Assembly (NCBI GenBank): GCA_036396795.1
Contig: DASWKF010000084.1
Span: 1-64,000, forward strand
Source of the DNA: JAHEEM01 sp036396795
GTDB taxonomy: Bacteria > Pseudomonadota > Gammaproteobacteria > Steroidobacterales > Rariloculaceae
Direction of reading: 5' to 3'
Length of the DNA: 64,000 bases
Shown here: positions 39,856 to 48,684 of the stretch, one piece after another
Position numbering within the stretch: position 1 is the first letter of the stretch
Layout of the letters: each line of letters begins with the position of its first letter
Notes under the pieces: generated by a model
Database searches by the model: none
Told to the model about the DNA's origin: nothing
The model's input: the letters and a program-made list of their open reading frames with translations, nothing else
Program-made: the position numbers and the translations under genes

Positions 39856-41099
39856 TCGAGCAGGTGGCTCAGCAGTCCGTCCGCGAGCTTCGGCTCGAAC
39901 CAGGTGGACTTCGGCGGCATGAGCAGACCTGAGTCCGCGACCGCCATGAGCTGCTCCATGCTCGTCGGAAAAAACGAGAAAGCGACGCCCGAAACGGAAT
40001 CGTCGACCCGCTGCTCGAGCTCGGCCAAGCCGCGAATGCCACCCACGAACTCGATTCGCGAGTCGGTGCGCGGATCTGTTATGCCGAGCACGGGTGCGAG
40101 CACATAAGTTTGCAGCAAGCTCACATCCAGGCGTGCGACCGGATCGTGCTCCGGGATGTATTCGGGGCGGAGGGTCAATCCTCGCCAGCGCCCTTTCAGA
40201 TACATCCCGAAAGTTCCCGGCCGGTCGGGCTTGAACGGTTTATCGGTTTCCCGCAGATCGAACTTGGCGCACAAGCAGCTCAGCATCTGCTCCTCCGACA
40301 CACCGTTCAGGCTTGCGACGAAGCGATTGTAATCGAGGATCCGCAGCTCGTCGTGGGGAAACACGACCGACAGGAAATATTCGTAGCTCGGATCCGCAGC
40401 CGCATGCTCGTGCATGCGTCTATCGGCGGCCACACGCGCTGCCGCCGCTGACCGGTGGTGGCCGTCGGCGATGTAGAGCGCCTCGATGTCCTCGAATGCT
40501 TGCGTGATCGGATCCACGCTGGCCGGGTCGCTCAAACGCCAGATGGTATGCGCGACGCCGTTCGGGCCGATGACGTCGATGACGGGCTCGGCCTTCTTGG
40601 CGTCCTCGAGGAGCTCCTTGAGGCGTGAATTCGCTCGGTAGGCACAGAGCACCGGACCGGTCTGCGCATTCAGGCTCGCCATGTTTCGAACCCGATCCGT
40701 TTCCTTGGCGGGTTGTGTGAGCTCGTGCTTGCGAACGCGGTTTTGCTCGTATGCCGCGATCGACGCGACCAACGCAACGCCGGTTTGCTCGTGAGCTTCC
40801 ATTCGCATCCGATAGACGTAATAGCCGGGGCGCGGATCTCTGACGAGCAAGCCCAGGCCGATCAGGCGATCGAGATTGTCTCTGGCCCTGGCATAGACGC
40901 CGTCCGAATGCGGGTCGGCGCCCTCCGGAAAGTCGATCTCCGGTCTGGAGATGTGCAGGAAGCTATTGGGCCTTCCGGCGACGAGACGCCGGGCTTCGGC
41001 CGTGCTGACGACGTCGTAAGGAGGCGCCGCGACGGCGCTGGCGTGATCCGCCTGCGGCCGCAACGCGGCAAAGGGCTTGACTAGCGTGTGCGAGCTCAT
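39852..41099 (-). CDS. DUF1015 family protein
   Basis: A 415-residue cytoplasmic protein of the DUF1015 family. The standard opening LVKPFAALRP, APPYDVVS, the RNMASLNAQTGPVL region and ALYIADGHHRSAAAARVA are all present. Members are conserved across bacteria; a link to serine metabolism or kinase-like activity has been proposed for some, but I treat the role as unknown. The start (ATG at 41099) overlaps the rimO stop by four bases, so they are translationally coupled. Confidence 0.88.
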   Translation of the reverse strand: MSSHTLVKPFAALRPQADHASAVAAPPYDVVSTAEARRLVAGRPNSFLHISRPEIDFPEGADPHSDGVYARARDNLDRLIGLGLLVRDPRPGYYVYRMRMEAHEQTGVALVASIAAYEQNRVRKHELTQPAKETDRVRNMASLNAQTGPVLCAYRANSRLKELLEDAKKAEPVIDVIGPNGVAHTIWRLSDPASVDPITQAFEDIEALYIADGHHRSAAAARVAADRRMHEHAAADPSYEYFLSVVFPHDELRILDYNRFVASLNGVSEEQMLSCLCAKFDLRETDKPFKPDRPGTFGMYLKGRWRGLTLRPEYIPEHDPVARLDVSLLQTYVLAPVLGITDPRTDSRIEFVGGIRGLAELEQRVDDSVSGVAFSFFPTSMEQLMAVADSGLLMPPKSTWFEPKLADGLLSHLLD

Positions 41100-42412
41100 G
41101 CTTCGATGGCGGTCGCCCACAGATCATATTCGCCGGCGCGCACAACTTCGGCGTCGACGAGCGCACCCACCGAGAGATTTCGCCCACGCAGAAACACCTT
41201 GCCGTCGATCTCGGGCGCATCGCCCTGAGATCGCCCGATCCCGTCGTCGCCGTCGATCTCATCCACGAGCACGCTGATCACGCCGCCGACCCTTTGCTGC
41301 AAACGTCGAGCGCTGATCGCTTGTTGAGCCGACATCAAGCGATGCCAGCGTTCCTCCTTGAGGTCGTCGGGCACGGCGTCCGGTAGCGCATTCGCCGCCG
41401 CGCCGCTCACGGGTTCATACTTGAAACAGCCCACGCGATCGAGCTCGGCGGCATCGAGCCAATTCAACAACGACTCGAAGTCGGCCTGGGTTTCGCCCGG
41501 AAAACCGACGATGAACGTCGATCGCAGGGTCAGCGCGGGCACTTGCTTTCTCCATTGCCGGATCCGCTCCAGCGTTCTCTCTTCCGCGGCGGGTCGCCGC
41601 ATCGCTTTGAGAATGCGATTGCTCGCATGCTGGAAAGGAACGTCGAGGTAGGGGAGCAGCTTGCCGTCGGCCATCAGCGGCATGAGCTCGTCGACGTGCG
41701 GATATGGATAGACGTAGTGCAATCTCACCCAAACGCCGAGCTCGCCCAGCGCCTCGCAAAGCGCCGTGAGCCGGGCCGGGCGCATTCGATCTCGCCACGG
41801 CGCTTCCGCATAGCCGAGGTCCACGCCGTATGCGCTGGTATCCTGCGAGATCACCAGCAGTTCGCGCGTGCCGGCATCGACGAGCGTCTCGGCTTCGCGC
41901 AGCACCTCATCGATCGGCCGGCTCACGAGGCGCCCGCGGAGCTGCGGGATAATGCAGAAGCTGCAGTGATGATTGCAGCCTTCCGAAATCTTGAGATAGG
42001 AATAGTGCCGCGGTGTCAGCTTGATCCCCTGCGGCGGAATCAAGTCGACGAAAGGATCGTGAGGCGGCGGCAGGACCCGGTGAATGGCCGACAGCACGGC
42101 CTCGATCTGGTGCGGACCCGTGATCGCGAGAATGTTCTCGTGCTTCTCGCGAATGAGCTCCGGCTTCGCACCAAGGCAGCCCGTTACGATCACCCGGCCG
42201 TTCTCCGACAACGCTTCAGCGATCGCGCTCAGCGACTCCTCCCGGGCGCTGTCGATGAAGCCGCAGGTATTGACGACCACCAGATCGGCGTCCTCATAGT
42301 TGGAGCTCGTCCGGTAACCTTCCGAGTGCAGCCGGCTCAATATCCGCTCCGAGTCGACCAAAGCCTTGGGGCAACCGAGGCTCACAAATCCGATTCGCGG
42401 GGATCTACTCAT
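41096..42412 (-). CDS. rimO: Ribosomal protein S12 methylthiotransferase
   Basis: A 438-residue radical SAM enzyme that adds a methylthio group to Asp89 of ribosomal protein S12 (E. coli numbering). The N-terminal cluster cysteines lie in FVSLGCPKALVDSE, NTCGFI and GCLGAK. The radical SAM motif CNHHCSFCIIP and a C-terminal TRAM domain are present. Start at MSRSPRIG; the longer upstream frame is unsupported. Overlaps the DUF1015 gene. Confidence 0.96.
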   Translation of the reverse strand: MSRSPRIGFVSLGCPKALVDSERILSRLHSEGYRTSSNYEDADLVVVNTCGFIDSAREESLSAIAEALSENGRVIVTGCLGAKPELIREKHENILAITGPHQIEAVLSAIHRVLPPPHDPFVDLIPPQGIKLTPRHYSYLKISEGCNHHCSFCIIPQLRGRLVSRPIDEVLREAETLVDAGTRELLVISQDTSAYGVDLGYAEAPWRDRMRPARLTALCEALGELGVWVRLHYVYPYPHVDELMPLMADGKLLPYLDVPFQHASNRILKAMRRPAAEERTLERIRQWRKQVPALTLRSTFIVGFPGETQADFESLLNWLDAAELDRVGCFKYEPVSGAAANALPDAVPDDLKEERWHRLMSAQQAISARRLQQRVGGVISVLVDEIDGDDGIGRSQGDAPEIDGKVFLRGRNLSVGALVDAEVVRAGEYDLWATAIEA

Positions 42413-42634
42413 GGTCGCGGCCGGCAACTCGCGCGGCAGGCGGCGTCTGAGTACACTGGCGCTGGGGTAACACTGGGTTTTCTGCTGCCATTCAGGGGAT
42501 TCCAGAGGTCCGAGGCATCGCCGGTGAGCCAAGCGAGCGAGGGTTTCGAGCGACGGCAGTGTAGCAAACGGACGCCGTCTGCTGCAGGTCACCTTCGCCG
42601 TATCCATAACCGGGGAGCCACTTGGGGTAGAGCG

Positions 42635-43099
42635 ATGTCGCGGACCATGACGAAAGCCGAGCTGTTCGAGCTCGTCGGCAAGGAACTCGGCCGATCCGAC
42701 TGGTTTGCGATAGATCAGGAGCGGATCGATCGGTTCGCCGACGTCACCGGGGATCACCAGTTCATTCACGTCGACCCGGTCAGGGCCGCCGAATCGCCTT
42801 TCGGCGGCACCATCGCGCACGGCATGTTGACGCTGTCGATGATCGTGCATTTGTGCGAGGGCTTCGCCCCGGATATCGAAGGCCTGCAGGTGGTCATCAA
42901 CTACGGGTTCGACAAGGTGCGATTCGCGACCCCGGTGCGGGTCGATGGGCGTATGCGCGCCGTGGCAAAGCTGCTCGAGCTTCGCGAGCCGGCCGGGCAG
43001 CTTCTCGTCAAGACCAAGGTGACGATCGAAATCGAAGGTGAGGCGAAGCCCGCCCTGGTGGCGGAGTGGTTGACGATGCATGTAGTCTCCCGTCGGTGA
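42635..43099 (+). CDS. MaoC-like hydratase (hotdog fold)
   Basis: A 154-residue hotdog-fold protein of the MaoC dehydratase/enoyl-CoA hydratase type. The signature FADVTGDHQFIHVDPVRAAESPFGGTIAHGM carries the catalytic Asp/His pair. Likely (R)-specific enoyl-CoA hydratase in fatty acid or polyester metabolism. The ATG at 42635 or the one at 42647 could be used. It stands alone, divergent from rimO. Confidence 0.88.
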   Translation: MSRTMTKAELFELVGKELGRSDWFAIDQERIDRFADVTGDHQFIHVDPVRAAESPFGGTIAHGMLTLSMIVHLCEGFAPDIEGLQVVINYGFDKVRFATPVRVDGRMRAVAKLLELREPAGQLLVKTKVTIEIEGEAKPALVAEWLTMHVVSRR

Positions 43100-43143
43100 G
43101 CGGGGCCCGCGACGCGGGGCCACGGAGCCGTAGGAGAGCTGCG

Positions 43144-44838
43144 ATGAGACAAACCTGTTGGATCGCGATCGTCCCGCTTATCTTGGGCTGCGGCCCCGAT
43201 CGCGGCGCCGACCTGAGTCCGCCGCCGTACCCGAGCGAGGCGGAATTCTCGACCGCGGAGCTTGCCGCGGCGGAGCTGATCACGGAAGCCTCGATTCGCG
43301 CGCCGATCGCGGAGCTCGCCAACGACCGCTATGAGGGTCGCGGACCCGGCAGTGCCGGCGACGCCGCGACGAGGGCCTATCTGGCAGAACGGCTCCGATC
43401 GGCGGGCTTTCGGCCCGCGATGTCGGACGGTGGATGGGAGCAGGCTTTCACCCTGGTCGGCGTGAACACCGCGCAGCCCGGGACCTGGACCTTCGAAGGC
43501 GGCGACGAGCCGCTCGTGCTCGATCAAGGCAGCGACTTCATCGTCTCCAGCGGCGTGCAGGCACAGCGCGCGCAAGTCGAGGACGCCGAGGTCGTTTTCG
43601 TCGGCTTCGGGATTCAGGCGCCCGAGTATGAATGGGACGACTACAAGGGCGCCGATCTGACGGGCAAGCTCCTGCTGATGCTGAACAACGATCCCGATTG
43701 GGATCCTGACTTGTTCGAGGGCGACACGCGGCTCTACTACGGTCGTTGGACCTACAAGTATGAGATCGCCGCCAGCCAAGGCGCGGCCGGCGCCATCATC
43801 ATTCATACCACGCCGTCCGCAGGCTACCCGTGGCAGGTCGTGCAGACCTCTTGGAGCGGCGAGCAATTTCGCTTGCCCGTGCAGAGCGAAGCGTCGCTGC
43901 AAGCCGCGGCCTGGGTCACGGAGTCGGCGGCGCGACGTTTGTTGAGCGCGTCCGGACACGATCTGGACGAGCTCACGGCCGCCGCCAGAAGCCGCGACTT
44001 CACCCCGATGCCGTTGCAGCTCAACACGTCGATTCAGCTGCGCAACGCGCTTTCGGAGATATCGACCGCCAACGTTCTCGGAATGCTGGACGGCAGCGAC
44101 CCCGAGCTTGCCGACGAGATCGTGATCTACATGGCGCATCACGACCACCTCGGAGTCGCCGAGGACGGCGAGGGCGAGGACCTCATATATAACGGCGCGC
44201 GCGACAATGCGAGCGGCGTCGGCATGGTCGCCTCGATCGCGTCCGCCCTGGGCCAGCTTTCACCGGCGCCGCGGCGTTCCATCCTCGTCGCTTTCGTGGG
44301 CGCCGAGGAGCAGGGGCTGCTGGGATCGGAGTACTTCGCGAATCATCCGATCGTGCCCGCCGGTAAGATTGCCGCGGCGATCAATTTCGACGCCGCGAAC
44401 ATCTGGGGACCGACGCGCGACATCTCCTTCATCGGCCGGGGCAAGTCGGACTTGGACGCCGTTGCCGCCGCAGTCGGCCGTTTCCAGGAGCGCACGGTAG
44501 AGCCGGATCAGTTTCCCGACCGCGGCTACTACTATCGCTCCGACCAGTTCAGCCTCGCCAAGATCGGCGTTCCCGCGATGTATCTCAAAGGCGGCACCGA
44601 GCACCTCGGCCGGCCGCCGGGCTGGGGCGAGGAGCAGCTCGTCGCCTACGAAAGCGAGCACTATCATCAGCCCAGCGACGAGCTGACTGCCGCTTGGGAC
44701 TTCGGCGGCCTCGTCCAGGATGCGCGTTTCGGCTATTTCGCCGGCCTCATCATCGCCGGCGAGGGTCACTTCCCAGCGTGGCGCGAGGGCGACGAGTTCG
44801 AGGCCGCGCGCCTGCAGGCGATCGCTGCGGTCGAGTGA
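43144..44838 (+). CDS. M28 family metallopeptidase, lipoprotein
   Basis: A 564-residue secreted aminopeptidase-like protein. The lipobox LILGC ends the signal peptide near residue 16, so it is probably lipid-anchored. A PA domain (about 140-270) precedes the M28 peptidase domain, where the two-zinc ligands are visible: AHHDHLG, GARDNASG, GAEEQGLLGSE, NFDAANI and SEHYHQPSDE. It should cleave N-terminal residues from peptides in the periplasm or at the surface. 44 bases after the MaoC gene. Confidence 0.92.
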   Translation: MRQTCWIAIVPLILGCGPDRGADLSPPPYPSEAEFSTAELAAAELITEASIRAPIAELANDRYEGRGPGSAGDAATRAYLAERLRSAGFRPAMSDGGWEQAFTLVGVNTAQPGTWTFEGGDEPLVLDQGSDFIVSSGVQAQRAQVEDAEVVFVGFGIQAPEYEWDDYKGADLTGKLLLMLNNDPDWDPDLFEGDTRLYYGRWTYKYEIAASQGAAGAIIIHTTPSAGYPWQVVQTSWSGEQFRLPVQSEASLQAAAWVTESAARRLLSASGHDLDELTAAARSRDFTPMPLQLNTSIQLRNALSEISTANVLGMLDGSDPELADEIVIYMAHHDHLGVAEDGEGEDLIYNGARDNASGVGMVASIASALGQLSPAPRRSILVAFVGAEEQGLLGSEYFANHPIVPAGKIAAAINFDAANIWGPTRDISFIGRGKSDLDAVAAAVGRFQERTVEPDQFPDRGYYYRSDQFSLAKIGVPAMYLKGGTEHLGRPPGWGEEQLVAYESEHYHQPSDELTAAWDFGGLVQDARFGYFAGLIIAGEGHFPAWREGDEFEAARLQAIAAVE

Positions 44839-44987
44839 GGCGCGCCGCGCAGCTCATACAGCTCGAGGTCGCGAACCAGGCCGCGGCGACCGGAGACCGC
44901 CCCCCGTCGCCCATGGCCGGAACGGCCGAACCGGCACGATCCGCGCCCGCGCGGTCGCTCGGGGCGTGACCACGCTCACAGCCGCTG

Positions 44988-45014
44988 GCGGACGGATTTG
45001 GTTAAATCGTCCGC
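44988..45014 (+). terminator. Hairpin downstream of the M28 peptidase gene
   Basis: GCGGAC, a one-base bulge, then GATTT pairs with AAATC and GTCCGC around a GGTT loop, followed by a modest T-rich stretch (TCGGATTTTAG). Positioned between two plus-strand genes. It may terminate the upstream transcript or form a leader hairpin for the EAL gene, whose start is 27 bases on. Confidence 0.4.
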
Positions 45015-45041
45015 TCGGATTTTAGTGGATGATCCATCAGG

Positions 45042-46385
45042 ATGAGCATCGTTCGACCCGCCGGATCCGCCAGGCGGATCAGCCCCAGCATTCGGTTCAT
45101 CGAGCAGTTTCTCCAGCAGCGCTCGTCGAATCGGCTGACGGGCTTGCTGCTGGGGCAGCTGGACAGCTTCAATCGCATCAGCACTACTTTCGGCGAGGAA
45201 CAGTCGAGCGCGTTCTGCACCCGCTATACGGACAGGCTCCGGGACCTGTTTCCGCCTGCGACCCCCATCATTCGATTGTCGGGGCGGCGTTTCGCGGTGC
45301 TGGCATCACCGGATTCCATGGCGTCGATCATGGATCTAGCCGCGCGCATTACCGAGGAAAGCCAACCGCAGATACAGGTTGGCGACGACAGCTTCATCGT
45401 CGACGTGACCGTGGGCATTGCCGTTCACCCGACGCATGCCAGCAGCGGAGCGAGCCTGTTCCGCCGGGCCGAGCTCGCGCTCAAGAATGCGAGGGAGCGA
45501 GAGGTCGCCTACGACATCTATCGCCCCGACGCCACAAAGCAGCAAGCGACGCTCTGGAAGATGGAGAGCAATCTCAGCAAGGCGATCCAGCGCGGCGAGC
45601 TCGAGGTCTATTATCAACCGAAGGTGGATCTTCGATCGAGAGTCGTCAGCGGGCTCGAGGCCCTTGTGCGCTGGCGGAATCCCGAGGGAGGATTCGTGCC
45701 CGCCGATGATTTCGTGCCGCTTGCCGAAACCTCCGGCCAAATCGTGCCGATGACCTGGTTGGTCTTCGACCGCGTCCGGGCCGCGGCCGAAGACTGGAAG
45801 TCTTTCGAACAGCCGATCGACCTCTCGATCAATATCGCCCCGCAGCTCTTCGAGCACCCCGAGTTCTACAGGCGCTTGGCCGCCCTCGCGGAGGCGCTCG
45901 CCGGTCACAAGATCGATATGACGGTGGAGCTTACCGAGGACAGTCTCCTGGACAGCGACGCCGAAGGGCAATCCATCGTAGATCTCGAGAAGATACGCAA
46001 GCTGGGCATCGGCTTGTCAATCGACGACTTCGGTAAGGGCCACTCATCTCTCACTTACCTCAAGCAAATTCCGGCAAGTGAGATCAAGATCGACAAGAAG
46101 TTCGTCGAGTCCATAGCGACGGACACGGCCGATCAGCAAATCGTCAAGGCGGTCGTCGAGCTTTCGCACGCGCTGGGTATGAAGGTCGTCGCGGAAGGCG
46201 TGGACTGCATCGAGAACTTCTCGGTCATAGCGGCGCTCGGCTGCGATGTGGCCCAAGGTTTCTATATCGCCAGGCCCATGAGGCCCGATCTGGTGTTCGA
46301 ATGGATTGCGTGTTACTCCGACAGCGCCGTATTGCGAGCCACGCCCCCGAGCCTGTTGCCTGAAGAACCCGCCAAGCTGAACTAA
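45042..46385 (+). CDS. Cyclic-di-GMP phosphodiesterase (degenerate GGDEF plus EAL)
   Basis: A 447-residue cytoplasmic protein. The N-terminal half is GGDEF-like but the active site reads SGRRF (80-84), so no cyclase activity is expected. The EAL domain (about 178-430) keeps the key residues: GLEALVRW (EAL at 206-208), NIAPQ, ELTED, SIDDFGKGHSS, IKIDKKFV and AEGVD. It probably hydrolyses c-di-GMP; the GGDEF remnant could bind GTP as a regulator. No sensor domain or membrane segment is seen. Confidence 0.9.
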   Translation: MSIVRPAGSARRISPSIRFIEQFLQQRSSNRLTGLLLGQLDSFNRISTTFGEEQSSAFCTRYTDRLRDLFPPATPIIRLSGRRFAVLASPDSMASIMDLAARITEESQPQIQVGDDSFIVDVTVGIAVHPTHASSGASLFRRAELALKNAREREVAYDIYRPDATKQQATLWKMESNLSKAIQRGELEVYYQPKVDLRSRVVSGLEALVRWRNPEGGFVPADDFVPLAETSGQIVPMTWLVFDRVRAAAEDWKSFEQPIDLSINIAPQLFEHPEFYRRLAALAEALAGHKIDMTVELTEDSLLDSDAEGQSIVDLEKIRKLGIGLSIDDFGKGHSSLTYLKQIPASEIKIDKKFVESIATDTADQQIVKAVVELSHALGMKVVAEGVDCIENFSVIAALGCDVAQGFYIARPMRPDLVFEWIACYSDSAVLRATPPSLLPEEPAKLN

Positions 46386-46471
46386 GCGCCTTCTCAGCCT
46401 CGTCACACGCCTAGGCATGGCCGGTACGAATGGCAGTAGAATAGCGCTTTTCGTGGACGTCGCAGGGGAGT

Positions 46472-47842
46472 GTGCACATCCTCGTGAGCCTTCTGCTCAA
46501 CTTGGCCTATTTCTTTGCTGCACTGATCGCTTCGCCGTGGCTCTGCTATCGCGCCTTCGCTCACGGCGACCGACGCGGGTTGTCGTCACGATTCGGCTTC
46601 GGGCTGGGCGGCAGTCTACGCAGCTCCATCTGGCTGCACGGCTCGTCGGCCGGCGAGATCGCCTTGCTGGAGCCGCTGGTCAAGCTCTTGGAAGAGAGCA
46701 AGGTCGGCAACCCCATCGTCGTTTCCGCCTATTCGGCGACCGGGCTCGCCGCGGCACGGAAGGCTTTTCCGAATCGCCGCGTCATCCTGTTCCCGTTCGA
46801 CTTCAGCTTCGTCGTGCGACGTTTTCTGGCGCGGTTCGATCCCTGTCTCGTGGTGATCGTCGAATCGGACTTCTGGCCGAATTTTCTGTTGGCGGCGAAC
46901 CGGCGCGATATTCCGGTGGCGGTAATCAATGGGAAGATGTCGGAGAAATCCTACCGCCTTCACTCCAAGCTCAAAGTCGTGCCTGCTTTGCTGCGCAAGC
47001 TCGAGTTGATCGCCCTGCAATCGCAAGAGTATTCGGATCGCCTCTCGCGCTTAGGGATACCCGAGGAGCGGCTCTGTGTGACGGGCAATATGAAGTACGA
47101 CCTCGCGCGAACGCCGCGGCAGTCCGAGGCCGTCCGAAGGCTTCGCGAGCAGATGCAGTACGTTCCGCAAGGCGTTGTGATCATGGGCGGCAGCCTTCAC
47201 GAAGCCGAGCACGAAGTGCTGCTGAGCGCGTACGAGCACGTCAGAGCGAAGCACCACGACGCCGCCCTGGTGCTCGTGCCGCGCTACCCCAAGAGCGCGC
47301 CGCGCGTCGAGTCCCTGGTCGCGGCTCACGGTTTCGAAGCCGTTCGGAAGACCCGGCTCGACTCGGGCCGGGCGGAGAATCTCGACTCCTCGAAAGTCTT
47401 GATCGTCGATACCGTCGGCGAGCTCAGAGAGCTCTACGCCGTCGCCGACATCGCTTTCGTCGGCGGCAGCCTGTTCTACCGAGGCAGCAACAAAGGCGGG
47501 CACAATCTCATGGAGCCCGCGATCCTCGGCCTTCCCGTGATCTTCGGGCCCTACCACTACAGCTTTCAAGACGCGGCTCAGCGACTGGTGGAAGCGCAGG
47601 CAGGCTTCGAGGTTCGTGATTTGCAGGAACTGACGCGCGTGCTCTTGCTGCTGCTCGAAGATGACGACCGACGACGCGAATGCGGACGACGTGCCCGGCG
47701 ATTGATCTTGGATAGTCAGGGTGCTACTCGAAGAAATTTCGAGTTGCTGATGCCGCTCGTCGAGCGTGTGCGACGCTTGCGAGTGGCGAGCGTAGGCCGC
47801 ACAATGCCGCCAGCGTTAGGCGATGCAGATTTAGGACGATGA
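46472..47842 (+). CDS. waaA: KDO transferase, WaaA family (first copy)
   Basis: A 456-residue inner-membrane-anchored glycosyltransferase. An N-terminal helix (1-25) is followed by the KDO-transferase opening HGSSAGEIALLEPL with the catalytic-base Glu, VESDFWPNFL, VTGNMKYDLA and FVGGSLFYRGSNKGGHNLMEPA. It uses a GTG start behind AGGGGAG. Its stop overlaps kdsA by four bases, so KDO synthesis and transfer are co-translated. It differs markedly from the second copy at 49791 (for instance SSAGE against SVGE), so the two may add different residues. Confidence 0.9.
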   Translation: MHILVSLLLNLAYFFAALIASPWLCYRAFAHGDRRGLSSRFGFGLGGSLRSSIWLHGSSAGEIALLEPLVKLLEESKVGNPIVVSAYSATGLAAARKAFPNRRVILFPFDFSFVVRRFLARFDPCLVVIVESDFWPNFLLAANRRDIPVAVINGKMSEKSYRLHSKLKVVPALLRKLELIALQSQEYSDRLSRLGIPEERLCVTGNMKYDLARTPRQSEAVRRLREQMQYVPQGVVIMGGSLHEAEHEVLLSAYEHVRAKHHDAALVLVPRYPKSAPRVESLVAAHGFEAVRKTRLDSGRAENLDSSKVLIVDTVGELRELYAVADIAFVGGSLFYRGSNKGGHNLMEPAILGLPVIFGPYHYSFQDAAQRLVEAQAGFEVRDLQELTRVLLLLLEDDDRRRECGRRARRLILDSQGATRRNFELLMPLVERVRRLRVASVGRTMPPALGDADLGR

Positions 47843-48672
47843 AGAAACACGTTTTTATCGATAACATAGACTGCGGCTCGGACCAGCTGTTCCTGATCTG
47901 CGGCCCCTGCGTCATCGAGGAAGAATCGCTGATGCTCGCGACTGCGGAGCGCTTGAAAAAGATTTCAGAGGACTTGAAGGTCCCGCTGATCTTCAAGTCG
48001 TCCTTCTCAAAGGACAATCGCAGCTCGTTGGAGTACTACCAAGGACCGGGCTTGGAGAAGGGGCTTCGCTTGCTCGAGAGAATCAAGCGAGAGTTCGGCT
48101 TGCCGTTGCTGACGGATATTCACTACCCGGACCAGGCCGCGCCGGCGGCCGAGGTCGTCGACGTATTGCAGATTCCCGCGTATCTGTGCATGCAGAGCGA
48201 GCTCGTCGTGGCCGCTGCGAAAACGGGCAAGGTCGTCAACTTGAAGCATGGCCAGTTCGTCGCTCCGGACAACATGGCCAAGCCCGCGCGCAAGATCGAG
48301 GCATCGGGTAACGACCGCATCCTCATCACCGAGAGAGGGTACACTTTCGGTTACAACGATCTGATCGTCGACCCGCGAAGTTTCTACCTTCTCGGGAAGA
48401 TCGGCTATCCGGTCATATTCGACATCACCCACACGATCAGAAAGTACGGCATTCCGAGCAAAGATCCACGCGGCGGGACTCGCGAGTACCTGTCCGTGCT
48501 CTCCCGGGCGGGCGTGGCCGCCGGCGTGGACGGCATTTTCGTCGAGGCCCATCCCAACCCACCGGAAGCCCTCTGTGATGCCGCCAGCCAGTACTACCTG
48601 GACGATCTGGCCGAATTCATCAAGCCCCTGCTCGACCTCCATAATCTCGTAAGAGCGCAAGTGTTGCACTGA
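47839..48672 (+). CDS. kdsA: KDO-8-phosphate synthase
   Basis: A 277-residue enzyme condensing arabinose 5-phosphate with phosphoenolpyruvate. FKSSFSKDNRSS, KHGQFVAP, ERGYTFGYNDLIVD and EAHPNPPEAL are family blocks. Cys24 in LICGPCVIE occupies the metal-ligand position, so this should be the metal-dependent type, unlike the E. coli enzyme, which has Asn. Directly upstream of the transaldolase-CBS gene and coupled to waaA. kdsC, kdsB and an ordinary kdsD are not in the window. Confidence 0.96.
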   Translation: MKKHVFIDNIDCGSDQLFLICGPCVIEEESLMLATAERLKKISEDLKVPLIFKSSFSKDNRSSLEYYQGPGLEKGLRLLERIKREFGLPLLTDIHYPDQAAPAAEVVDVLQIPAYLCMQSELVVAAAKTGKVVNLKHGQFVAPDNMAKPARKIEASGNDRILITERGYTFGYNDLIVDPRSFYLLGKIGYPVIFDITHTIRKYGIPSKDPRGGTREYLSVLSRAGVAAGVDGIFVEAHPNPPEALCDAASQYYLDDLAEFIKPLLDLHNLVRAQVLH

Positions 48673-48684
48673 TAAAGGACGCCG